Assembly (NCBI GenBank): GCA_005879675.1
Contig: VBJE01000098.1
Coordinates: 1-20,519 of the forward strand
Length of the DNA: 20,519 bases
Origin: Chloroflexota bacterium
GTDB lineage: Bacteria; Chloroflexota; Dormibacteria; Dormibacterales; Dormibacteraceae
Reading direction: 5' to 3'
Every line of letters begins with the position of its first letter. Positions within the stretch are counted from its first letter, which is position 1. This document shows, piece by piece, positions 1 to 6,299 of this stretch. Made by a program: the position numbers and the translations under genes. The notes beneath the pieces were generated by a model. That model was not told the DNA's origin. It saw only the letters and a list, made by a program, of their open reading frames with translations, and ran no database searches.

Positions 1-123
1 CGTGTACGGGTTGAGCGACCAGGAGAAGCCCATGTTCTTGACCGGGTTGAGCGCCGACTTGCACTCGACCTGGAGGTACTCGACGTCGGCCAGTCGCGGT
101 TCCGGGGCCGCCACAACGTCCAT
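1..123 (-). CDS. Radical SAM protein, SPL/Rv2578c-like (N-terminal fragment, runs off the left edge)
   Basis: Reading leftward from an ATG at 123-121, 41 codons stay open to the window edge. The fragment has the segment VECKSALNPVKNMGFSWSLN followed by PYT. In Rv2578c/SplB-like radical SAM proteins a very similar stretch (a C-x-S-A-L-N-x-V block, then a WSLNPY-G-C block) comes just before the CxxxCxxC iron-sulfur motif, which here would lie just outside the window. The family is related to spore photoproduct lyase; the actinobacterial members have no firmly established reaction. It sits 30 bp after the nth stop on the same strand, so it may be the third gene of yqeY-nth. I see no clear Shine-Dalgarno. 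The family call rests on a short stretch only. Confidence 0.7.
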   Translation of the reverse strand, partial: MDVVAAPEPRLADVEYLQVECKSALNPVKNMGFSWSLNPYT

Positions 124-153
124 GGTAGAACAAACGTTCGCTTACCGCCAGGC

Positions 154-921
154 CTAGGCGCCGGCGAGCTTGATGTCGGAGCCCGGCGCCTCGCCGATGG
201 GCCGCCCCTTCCGGAGCCGTCGCCGGGGGCGAACCAGCGACGAAGGGCAGAAATCGTTGAGCACGCACTCTTCGCAGCGAGGACGGCGCGCGTCGCAGAT
301 CCTGCGGCCGTGCAGGATCAAGCGGAGCGACAACGCCGTCCACTCCTCTTTCGGCACCATCGAGCAGACCTGGTACTCGATCTTCACCGGGTCCTTCGTC
401 GCCACCAGCCCCAGGCGGTTCGTCAGCCGGGTCACGTGCGTGTCGACCGCGAACCCGGGCGAGTCGAACCCCGCGCCCAGGATCACGTTCGCCGTCTTGC
501 GGCCGATGCCGGGGATCTTGACCATCTCTTCCATCGTCCTCGGCACCTCGCCGCCGAACAGCTCGACGAGGGCTCGGCTCGCCGCGATGATGCGCCTGGT
601 CTTGAGGCGAAAGAAGCCGGTCGGCTTGATGAGCCTTTCGACCTCCGCCGGGTCGGCGGCCGCAAGGTCCTCGGCCGTCGGGTAACGCCGGAACAGCTCC
701 GGGGTGACGAGGTTGACCGAGCGGTCGGTCGTTTGCGCGGAAAGGATCGTCGCGATAAGGAGCTGGTATGGGTTCTCATGGGTCAGCTCGGTCTCCGCGT
801 GGTAGAGATCGCGCAGGCGCTCGACCGCTAACAGGGCACGCTTCTTGGCCCCGCGCGGTGGACGCGGCGTCATCCACGCCGGCTTGCGCTTGGGACCCGC
901 TTTAGGTTTAGGAGCCGGCAA
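154..921 (-). CDS. nth: Endonuclease III (DNA glycosylase/AP lyase)
   Basis: This is a base-excision repair enzyme that removes oxidised pyrimidines and nicks abasic sites. All family hallmarks are visible in the 255-aa reading: the SAQTTD segment (61-66), the helix-hairpin-helix KIPGIGRKTANVILG (135-149) with catalytic Lys142, Asp160 in AVDTHVTR, and the C-terminal 4Fe-4S loop Cys209-x6-Cys216-x2-Cys219-x5-Cys225. A short basic tail follows the cluster. The longest frame starts at TTG 921, overlapping the end of yqeY by 14 nt. An in-frame ATG at 873 would give 239 aa and still retain the whole fold, so the first 16 Pro/Lys-rich residues are uncertain. It is probably translated from the yqeY mRNA. 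Confidence 0.95.
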   Translation of the reverse strand: MPAPKPKAGPKRKPAWMTPRPPRGAKKRALLAVERLRDLYHAETELTHENPYQLLIATILSAQTTDRSVNLVTPELFRRYPTAEDLAAADPAEVERLIKPTGFFRLKTRRIIAASRALVELFGGEVPRTMEEMVKIPGIGRKTANVILGAGFDSPGFAVDTHVTRLTNRLGLVATKDPVKIEYQVCSMVPKEEWTALSLRLILHGRRICDARRPRCEECVLNDFCPSSLVRPRRRLRKGRPIGEAPGSDIKLAGA

Positions 922-1378
922 GCAGCCTGCGCGCCACCGCCGCGATCTGGTTTCCGTCCGCGCGGCCGGCCAGGCGGGCCGTCGCCGCTTTCATCACGGC
1001 GCCAAAGGCCTTCGGGCCATCAAGCTGCACCTCGGCGATGACCGCCCGCACCTCGGACTCGATCTCCTGCTCGCTCATCGCCGCGGGCAGGAACCCGCGC
1101 AGCACCTGCATCTCGGCCTCTTCTCGCCGCGCAGCCTCTTCGCGGCCCGCCTTGCGATAGACCCCGATCGCCTCCTCGCGCTTCTTCACCTCTTTGCGGG
1201 CGACGCGCACGACCAGCTCGTCATCGATGCTTCCCCCGGCGGTGCTGTCCTTGCTCGCTCGCACGAGCTCGCTTTTCAAGAGTGAAAGCGTTCCCAACGC
1301 AACGTCGTCGCGGCGTACGCGGGCGTCGATCATCTCCGATTGGACGCGGTCATAAAGTGCCACTTCGGCGATTGTCAC
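908..1378 (-). CDS. yqeY: YqeY-like protein (GatB/YqeY family)
   Basis: 156 aa, about the usual length of the YqeY family. It shows the family's EEAIGVYRKAGREE segment followed by an E-rich turn, LRGFLPAAMSEQEIE, and the C-terminal GAVMKAATARLAGRADGNQI block. The family resembles the tRNA-binding tail of GatB and is thought to contact tRNA or amidotransferase complexes, but its precise role is not established. The start is GTG at 1378. The gene is first in the leftward unit that continues into nth. A perfect 10-bp inverted repeat ends 6 nt upstream of this GTG and could form a hairpin in its leader. Confidence 0.9.
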   Translation of the reverse strand: MTIAEVALYDRVQSEMIDARVRRDDVALGTLSLLKSELVRASKDSTAGGSIDDELVVRVARKEVKKREEAIGVYRKAGREEAARREEAEMQVLRGFLPAAMSEQEIESEVRAVIAEVQLDGPKAFGAVMKAATARLAGRADGNQIAAVARRLLAGS

Positions 1379-1384
1379 ACATGC

Positions 1385-1417
1385 TCAGCGTCTGACAACC
1401 TGGGGTCCAGACGCTGA
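1385..1417. repeat. 10-bp perfect inverted repeat in the yqeY / 1441 divergent region
   Basis: TCAGCGTCTG (1385-1394) and CAGACGCTGA (1408-1417) are exact reverse complements separated by 13 nt. The element lies inside the 62-bp region between the divergent starts at 1378 and 1441. It could be an operator covering the -35 area of the 1441 promoter, or a hairpin in the yqeY leader that ends six bases before its GTG. The sequence does not say which. Confidence 0.7.
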
Positions 1418-1425
1418 CCGATCCC

Positions 1426-1432
1426 TGATAAT
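1426..1432 (+). promoter_or_regulatory. Putative -10 box (TGATAAT) for the gene at 1441
   Basis: TGATAAT ends 8 nt before the ATG at 1441, and no Shine-Dalgarno-like sequence lies between them. Transcription would be expected to begin at or next to the A of the ATG, giving a leaderless mRNA. No convincing -35 hexamer is visible at the right distance; the inverted repeat arm 1408-1417 occupies that area. Confidence 0.5.
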
Positions 1433-1440
1433 CGGCGCCT

Positions 1441-2253
1441 ATGCCGTACCTCCTGGCCGGTCCGTTCGTCGCCTTGATCGGCATCATGGCTGTCTTTTTC
1501 GTATTGCGCAGGAAGTCGGTCGAGAAGCGCTCGATGTATTCGGCAAGGCGGTCGCAGATCGAGCACAAGGTGCGCGCCGCGCGACAGAGGACGCTCACAC
1601 CGCGGGGTAGGTCGCAAAAGCCCTCCGAGGAGACCATCCCGGGCGCCACGCAGGCGCCACCGGCGCAAGCCCAGTACGAGGTGCCCGCCTACGAGGCGCC
1701 GCCGGCCGCCCCTCTCGCGCCGCCGCCATTCCAGCGCCAGCAGGAGGCGCCGACCGCCACGCCCTGGGACGTCCCCCCGGCCGCGCCGGCGCAGTCCCCT
1801 TCGTTCGACTACCCGCCCGCCGCGCCCGAACCGGCGTACACGCCCCCGCAGCCAGAGCCCTTCCGGCCGGCGCCCGAACCGTCGCAGGTGCCCGCGCCAA
1901 GCGAGCAGGCATGGACCCCGGCGCCACGGCCCGCCGAACCCGTCGCGCCGGCTGAGCATGTCGCTGCCGCGGCGTCTGCCACGTCTGCCGGCGGCTGGTC
2001 CGTGGTCAGCACGACGAAGGCCACCGCGGAGCCGCCGCCGGACGGCAAGAAGAAAGGCAAGGCCGCAGCCGCGGAGACCGGCGATTGGTCGCTGGCTTCA
2101 GGCGACGCGCCGGGCGTGGAGAACGACGAACCCGACGTCAAGCGCCCGGGCGGGACCGTGATGGCGCTGGCTCAGTACGCCGTGTTGGTGGTCGGCCTGG
2201 TGATGGTGCTGATCGGCGTGCTCGTCATGGTGGCCAACTCACACGTCACCTAG
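1441..2253 (+). CDS. Hypothetical two-TM protein with long Pro/Ala-rich linker
   Basis: I do not recognise this 270-aa protein. Residues 5-23 form a hydrophobic helix followed by a basic stretch (RRKSVEKR, then RRSQIEHKVRAARQR). Residues 65-175 are rich in Pro, Ala, Glu and aromatic residues and are surely disordered. Two short copies of a G-[GD]-W-S-[VL]-[VA]-S motif occur at 185-190 and 214-220, about 30 residues apart around a KKKGK patch. Residues 241-265 form a second hydrophobic helix, followed by a short polar tail. The two helices could anchor both ends with the linker as a loop; topology is inferred only. It is a single plus-strand gene, and its last 8 bp overlap the end of cofD. It probably starts from a leaderless promoter. 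Confidence 0.8.
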   Translation: MPYLLAGPFVALIGIMAVFFVLRRKSVEKRSMYSARRSQIEHKVRAARQRTLTPRGRSQKPSEETIPGATQAPPAQAQYEVPAYEAPPAAPLAPPPFQRQQEAPTATPWDVPPAAPAQSPSFDYPPAAPEPAYTPPQPEPFRPAPEPSQVPAPSEQAWTPAPRPAEPVAPAEHVAAAASATSAGGWSVVSTTKATAEPPPDGKKKGKAAAAETGDWSLASGDAPGVENDEPDVKRPGGTVMALAQYAVLVVGLVMVLIGVLVMVANSHVT

Positions 2254-3151
2254 CGCTTAAGACCGCGGCGGCAAGCGTCCGGCCGCCGTCGCGCATCACT
2301 GTGTCGCCCACCACCACGCGGTAGCCAAGCCCTTCGATCGCGCCCGACAGGTCGCGATCGCGTGTGTCGAGGACGAACACGCCGGCGACATCGCGATACA
2401 TGCGAGCAACCTCGACAGGGTTCGGCTCGGGCCCGAGGGCGCGCATCATCTCGACGGTCGGACCCTTCAGGGCGAGACCCTCGACGATCGGCGTTACGGC
2501 AATGGTTCGCTCGCGCACCAGCGCCGGCCGCACCAGGGCGAGGATGGGAGCGATCGAGATGAGCGGGTTGGACGGACCGATGATCACGCGGTCCGCCTCA
2601 CGCAGCGCAGCGATCACCTCGGCCGTCGGTCGAGCCACGTCGAGACCGGCGAACTCGATGCGCTGAAGCTTCGGCCTCAGCCGCTCGCGGACGAAGTACT
2701 CCTGGAAGGAAAGCTCGCCGGCGTCGGTCGTGAAGCGCGTGCGCACGCGGCCATCGGTCATCGGCAGCACGAGGGCGCTGACTTGAAACCTGCGGCAGAG
2801 CTCTCGCGTCGCCTCGGTCAGCGTGCAGCCAATCGCCAGCAGGCCCTCGCGCACGAGGTGGCTGGCGATGTCCTTGTCGCCGATGCGGAACCATGCCTTC
2901 TCGCCAATGCTCGACATGGTCTCGAGGACGTGGAAGGTGTCGTCCTTGACCCCGTACCCCGCCTTGTCGTTGAAGACGCCGGCCAACCGATAGATCACGG
3001 CGTCGACGTCCGGGCAGACCAGCAGCCCCCAGAACTCGTCGTCGTCGGCCGTGTTCGCGATCACGGTCAGCTCATGGTGCGGCGCGACTGCCTGGATGCC
3101 GGCCGCGAGGGCCGCGCCGCCGGTGCCACCGGCAAGGACGACTACCTTCAG
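2246..3151 (-). CDS. cofD: 2-phospho-L-lactate transferase CofD (FbiA), CTG start
   Basis: CofD transfers the phospholactyl or phosphoenolpyruvyl group from its GMP-activated form to Fo, giving F420-0 or its dehydro form. The 301-aa reading has AGGTGGA (7-13), NTADDDEFWG (33-42), GYGVKDDTFHVLETM, the WFRIGDKDIASHLVR block, GPSNPLISIAPIL and VTPIVEGLALKGP, all typical of the family. The longest frame from ATG, GTG or TTG would begin at GTG 3064 and delete the AGGTGGA nucleotide-binding loop, so that start cannot be right. No ATG, GTG or TTG lies further upstream near the gene. CTG at 3151-3149 overlaps the cofE stop as CTGA and has a GGAGGA Shine-Dalgarno 9 nt upstream, so I take it as the start. 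The end overlaps the plus-strand gene by 8 bp. Confidence 0.93.
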   Translation of the reverse strand: MKVVVLAGGTGGAALAAGIQAVAPHHELTVIANTADDDEFWGLLVCPDVDAVIYRLAGVFNDKAGYGVKDDTFHVLETMSSIGEKAWFRIGDKDIASHLVREGLLAIGCTLTEATRELCRRFQVSALVLPMTDGRVRTRFTTDAGELSFQEYFVRERLRPKLQRIEFAGLDVARPTAEVIAALREADRVIIGPSNPLISIAPILALVRPALVRERTIAVTPIVEGLALKGPTVEMMRALGPEPNPVEVARMYRDVAGVFVLDTRDRDLSGAIEGLGYRVVVGDTVMRDGGRTLAAAVLSAR

Positions 3152-3885
3152 CGGAACAGGTCCTCCGCGGCGGGACGGATGAGGTCACGCCCCGACCCGC
3201 TCCCCTGGAGCGCAAGCCCGCGCACGACGACGGCCGGGGTGCGCGCCGTCTTCTCCATGACCAGGCCTGCGCTTGACGCGATGTCGTCGGCGACGGCGAG
3301 GACCGTGGCGTGAAGAGCCTCGCCGTTGTCGTCGGGCGTGCCGCGGAGGTCGACCAGCGCGGGCACACCCGCCACACCGAGGGCAATGTTGACGATGCCC
3401 AGGCGCCAGGGGCGGCCGAAGGTGTCGGAAACGATCACGCCTACCTCGACCCCGGTTACCTCCCGCAACCGGTCGCGCAGCTTGCCCGCGCTCGAGTCGG
3501 GGTCCAGCGGCAGCAGGGTCAAGATGCCGCGGCCGCCGGTGTTGGAATGATCAATGCCCGCGTTGGCGCAGACGTACCCATGGCGCGTCTCGGTGATCAG
3601 CACGCGTTCTGAGCGCAGCACGCGGACGCTCTCGTCGAGGACGACCTGGACCATGCGCGGATCGGGACGCGCGATCAGCCCGGAAGAGATGCGCACCGCC
3701 TCGTCGCCGGCCGTGACGGTCGCGAGGTCGACCAACCTGCCCTCGGCTTTGGACACCGCCTTCTGGGCGACCACGAGCACGTCGCCGGCCTGGAGTTTTG
3801 CCCGGGCGCCGATCAGCGCGCCCAGATCGTCCCCGGGCCGCACCTCCGGCAGCCCGTCGACGCCGATCAGCTCGAGGTGCCTCAC
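3148..3885 (-). CDS. cofE: Coenzyme F420:L-glutamate ligase CofE (FbiB N-domain type)
   Basis: CofE adds glutamate residues to F420-0 using GTP. The 245-aa protein carries VVAQKAVSKAEGR (about 38-50), CANAGIDHSN with the metal-binding Asp, SDTFGRPWRLG, and a KTARTPAVVVRGL block near the end, as in stand-alone CofE. It lacks the nitroreductase-like C-terminal domain fused in mycobacterial FbiB. The frame stays open far upstream of the real start, but the recognisable protein begins at GTG 3885 (reading VRHLELIGVDGLPEV), which overlaps the cofC stop as GTGA. Initiation is probably by translational coupling, since no strong Shine-Dalgarno precedes it. Its stop overlaps the cofD start. Confidence 0.94.
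   Translation of the reverse strand: MRHLELIGVDGLPEVRPGDDLGALIGARAKLQAGDVLVVAQKAVSKAEGRLVDLATVTAGDEAVRISSGLIARPDPRMVQVVLDESVRVLRSERVLITETRHGYVCANAGIDHSNTGGRGILTLLPLDPDSSAGKLRDRLREVTGVEVGVIVSDTFGRPWRLGIVNIALGVAGVPALVDLRGTPDDNGEALHATVLAVADDIASSAGLVMEKTARTPAVVVRGLALQGSGSGRDLIRPAAEDLFR
3161..3166 (-). promoter_or_regulatory. Shine-Dalgarno GGAGGA deciding the cofD CTG start
   Basis: On the minus strand GGAGGA is followed by 9 nt and then CTG (3151-3149), whose last two bases are the first two of the cofE TGA. The spacing is optimal for initiation at this CTG, and no other start codon is in reach. Confidence 0.75.
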
Positions 3886-4481
3886 ACCGCTGGGCTGATG
3901 CGGGCGAGGTCGGCCGGTTCGTCGAGGTCCAGCGCCAGCGCGTCGGACTGGAAGGCGACGAACTTCACCAGGCGCTGCTCGGCGTCGGCGCGAAACTGGG
4001 CCAGCGACTCGTCGCCGAAGTGGAGCCCGATCGCTCCCGGAGGCCGAAGGTACAGGGCGTTGGTCCCCCCACGGCCGGTCGCCGGAGCGGCGACCACGAC
4101 CGGCGACGGGAGCCGGGCGGCCGCTTGCAGCAGGTCCCGAACCGCGGCTTCGGTCACCAGGGGCAGGTCGCTCGAGAGGAGCAGCACGGCCTCGGCGCCG
4201 CCCTGGACCGCGCGGTCGATGCCGCGCCTGGCGGCCACGTTCTGGCCCTCCTCGCGCGGCTCGAGCAGGACATCGGCTCCCCAGGCGGCTGCCATCTCCG
4301 CCACCTCCTCCCCACCCGCCACGACCAGCACGTGATCGCCGGCCGCCGCCGCGTGGACCGCCTGCCGGGCGTTGTTGCGGGCGAGCGCGCGCCGCGACTT
4401 CGCTCCGAGCGCGGGCCGGAGGCGCTGCTTGGCCGAGTCGAAGTCCTTGATCAGGACGACGACCCACGTCCTTAGCCCCAT
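3882..4481 (-). CDS. cofC: 2-phospho-L-lactate / PEP guanylyltransferase CofC (FbiD)
   Basis: This 199-aa protein matches CofC/FbiD, which activates 2-phospholactate or phosphoenolpyruvate with GTP to make the CofD substrate. Visible motifs are the N-terminal VVLIKDFDSAKQRL with conserved lysines, SSDLPLV with the metal-binding Asp, GGTNALYLRPPG, and DLDEPADL near the C-terminus. The start ATG at 4481 lies 10 nt inside the end of the upstream fgd gene. The stop overlaps the cofE start as GTGA. Which of the two phosphorylated substrates is used cannot be told from sequence alone. Confidence 0.92.
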   Translation of the reverse strand: MGLRTWVVVLIKDFDSAKQRLRPALGAKSRRALARNNARQAVHAAAAGDHVLVVAGGEEVAEMAAAWGADVLLEPREEGQNVAARRGIDRAVQGGAEAVLLLSSDLPLVTEAAVRDLLQAAARLPSPVVVAAPATGRGGTNALYLRPPGAIGLHFGDESLAQFRADAEQRLVKFVAFQSDALALDLDEPADLARISPAV

Positions 4482-5479
4482 CGGTCTCGGATACGGGGCA
4501 GGATCTGCCCGCCGTAGAGCTCGAGAAAGCGCGCCTGGCCGTCGCCGGGCGAGTGGAACACGAGGTGGTTGAAGCCAAGCTCGAGATACGGCCGCAGCTG
4601 CTCGATGTGCTCGTCAGGGTCGTCGGACACGAGCCAGCGGCGGTGGGCGACGTCCTCGACGGTCCTGGCGAGCCGCTCCATCTCGCGCGGATCGTCGATG
4701 CCTGCCTTGGCCTCGGCCGGCAATGCGAGCGCCGCCCAGATCTTCGTGTCCTCCATCGCGCGTTTGCGGTCCGTGTCGTATGACACCTTCACCTCGATCA
4801 TCTTGTCGAGGTCGGCCGCGTCGCGCCCTGACTCTTTGGCCCCATCGCTGAACGACGGGAGCAACTGCTCCGAGTAAAGCTCCATTCCTTTTCCCGACGT
4901 GCAGATGAGCCCGTCGCCCGCCCGCCCGGCGTACTTCGCCACCTGCGGCCCTCCCGCGCCGACATAGATCGGGATCGGTTTCTCCGGGCGGTCGTAGACG
5001 GTCGCGTTGCGCGTGTGGTAGTAGTCGCCGTCGAAGGTCACCGATTGCTCGGTCCAGAGCAGGCGTATGAGGCGTACGGCTTCGCGCAACCTGGCAAACC
5101 GCTCCTTGTTGTCGGGCCAAGGAATGCCAAGGGCGCCCTCGTTCAGGTGCTCGCCCGTGCCGACGCCGAGGATCATGCGGCCCGGAATCATCTCGCCGAG
5201 CGTGCCGAACGCCTGGGCCACGATCGCGGGGTGGTAGCGAAACGTCGGCGTGTTGACCGAGGTCCCGAGCGCGACCCGCGACGTGCACTCCCCGGCGGCG
5301 GCAAGCCAGGAGAAGGCGAACGGCGCGTGGCCGTCGGAGTGCCGCCACGGTTGGAAGTGGTCGCTGATGAAGACCGAGTCGAACCCGTTCTTCTCCGCAG
5401 CGACCGCGAAATTCAGGAGCTCGCGCGCGGAGAACTGCTCGGCGGAAGCCTTGTACCCCAGACGAAGAGGCAGCGTCAC
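4472..5479 (-). CDS. fgd: F420-dependent glucose-6-phosphate dehydrogenase-like LLM oxidoreductase
   Basis: The 335-aa protein closely follows mycobacterial FGD as I recall it: LGYKASAEQF at the start, ISDHFQPWRH with Asp40, His41 and Trp45, GTSVNTPTFRYHP, GVGTGEHLNEGALG with Glu110, KYAGRAGDGLICTSGKG with Lys197, and a C-terminal HLVFHSPG. Lys258 and Arg281 align with the other residues that hold the sugar phosphate in FGD. The position equivalent to FGD1 His260 is Ala259. The enzyme would oxidise glucose-6-phosphate, or a related sugar phosphate, while reducing F420. GTG 5479 overlaps the preceding gene's stop as GTGA. It lies directly ahead of cofC, cofE and cofD, so cofactor and reductant supply appear co-transcribed. 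A different sugar phosphate or another F420 substrate is possible. Confidence 0.88.
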   Translation of the reverse strand: MTLPLRLGYKASAEQFSARELLNFAVAAEKNGFDSVFISDHFQPWRHSDGHAPFAFSWLAAAGECTSRVALGTSVNTPTFRYHPAIVAQAFGTLGEMIPGRMILGVGTGEHLNEGALGIPWPDNKERFARLREAVRLIRLLWTEQSVTFDGDYYHTRNATVYDRPEKPIPIYVGAGGPQVAKYAGRAGDGLICTSGKGMELYSEQLLPSFSDGAKESGRDAADLDKMIEVKVSYDTDRKRAMEDTKIWAALALPAEAKAGIDDPREMERLARTVEDVAHRRWLVSDDPDEHIEQLRPYLELGFNHLVFHSPGDGQARFLELYGGQILPRIRDRWG

Positions 5480-5664
5480 GAACGCCTGCTGTAGCGCTTC
5501 CAGCTGAAGGCCACGCCGCTGATCGCCGCGGCGACGACGACGACGATGAGGGCGATCAGGCTGCGGCCGTCGAAGCTCGCGATGCCGGCGGCCGTGAGGA
5601 GCACGAACGCGCCCAGGGCGATGAGCATCATCACCACGAGCACGACCGCGCGATGGAGCTTCAT
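5476..5664 (-). CDS. Small two-TM membrane protein heading the F420 operon
   Basis: This 62-aa protein has two hydrophobic helices (about 6-28 and 34-54) flanked by basic ends (MKLHR, then SWKRYSRRS), which predicts a hairpin with both termini in the cytoplasm. I recognise no family. It is the first gene of the unit and its TGA overlaps the fgd GTG (GTGA), so it is very likely co-translated with fgd. Its ATG at 5664 lies 11 nt after a TAAGCT box that overlaps the birA promoter. Any role in F420 metabolism is inferred from position only. Confidence 0.7.
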   Translation of the reverse strand: MKLHRAVVLVVMMLIALGAFVLLTAAGIASFDGRSLIALIVVVVAAAISGVAFSWKRYSRRS

Positions 5665-5674
5665 GGCTGCGATG

Positions 5675-5681
5675 TAGCTTA
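5675..5681. promoter_or_regulatory. Symmetric -10 box (TAGCTTA) shared by birA and the F420 operon
   Basis: Rightward it reads TAGCTT, 7 nt before the birA GTG at 5688. Leftward it reads TAAGCT, 11 nt before the ATG at 5664. Both match TANNNT. Only 23 bp separate the two divergent start codons, so the promoters must overlap. No good -35 is visible on either side. Confidence 0.5.
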
Positions 5682-5687
5682 CCGACC

Positions 5688-6299
5688 GTGGGTTACGGGC
5701 AAGTTCTGCGCCTGGATGCCGTGACTTCGACGCAGGACGTCGCGCGCGACATGCCCATCGGCTCGGTCGTCATCGCCGACCATCAGACCGCGGGCCGCGG
5801 ACGGCTGGAGCGGCGCTGGGACGCGCCGCCCGGCACGGCGCTGCTCGTCTCTTTCGTGCTGACGCCGTCGCCGCTGCTGAGCCTTGCCGCCGGCGTGGCC
5901 GCCGCGGAGGCGTGCGGCCCCGAGGTGCGATTGAAGTGGCCCAACGACCTCCTGCTCGACGGGCGCAAGCTCGGCGGCATACTCGTTGAGACGACGCCGC
6001 GCAAGGCGATCTGCGGCATCGGCATCAACCTGTCCTCGGCGCCGGAAGGCGCCGCCCGCTTGGATCGGCCGCGCGACGATGTCTTCGCTCGCCTGGAGGC
6101 CGAGATCGAGCGCTGGACTCGAGCGCCCGACGAGGCCGTCCTCCGCCGGTGGCGCGCGCTCTCAGCGACCCTCGGGCGCCGCGTCCGCGTCGAGGTTGGC
6201 GGGAGGACGGCTGAGGGCCTGGCCGAGGACATCGGGCCGCGCGGGGAGCTTGTGGTGGACGGGGAGCTGTTCGTCGCCGGCAGCGTCACTCATCTATGA
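5688..6299 (+). CDS. birA: Biotin-[acetyl-CoA-carboxylase] ligase (BirA catalytic type, no HTH)
   Basis: The enzyme makes biotinyl-AMP and attaches biotin to carboxylase carrier proteins. Motifs seen are STQDVARD (14-21), the biotin/ATP loop TAGRGRLERRW (34-44), KWPNDLLLDGRKLGGILVE (83-101) with catalytic Lys94, and CGIGINLS. A short C-terminal SH3-like domain (RVRVEVGGRTAEGLAEDIGPRGELVV) ends the protein. At 203 aa it is shorter than many homologues and has no N-terminal helix-turn-helix, so it should not be a repressor. GTG 5688 sits 7 nt after a TAGCTT box with no Shine-Dalgarno, suggesting a leaderless mRNA. The last 14 bp overlap the sirtuin gene on the other strand. Confidence 0.93.
   Translation: MGYGQVLRLDAVTSTQDVARDMPIGSVVIADHQTAGRGRLERRWDAPPGTALLVSFVLTPSPLLSLAAGVAAAEACGPEVRLKWPNDLLLDGRKLGGILVETTPRKAICGIGINLSSAPEGAARLDRPRDDVFARLEAEIERWTRAPDEAVLRRWRALSATLGRRVRVEVGGRTAEGLAEDIGPRGELVVDGELFVAGSVTHL

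Noticed and set aside
3886..4578. Upstream extension of the cofE frame (about 230 extra residues)
   Set aside because: The extension is Arg/Gly/Pro-rich out-of-frame reading of cofC. Normal CofE length and the GTGA overlap support the start at 3885.
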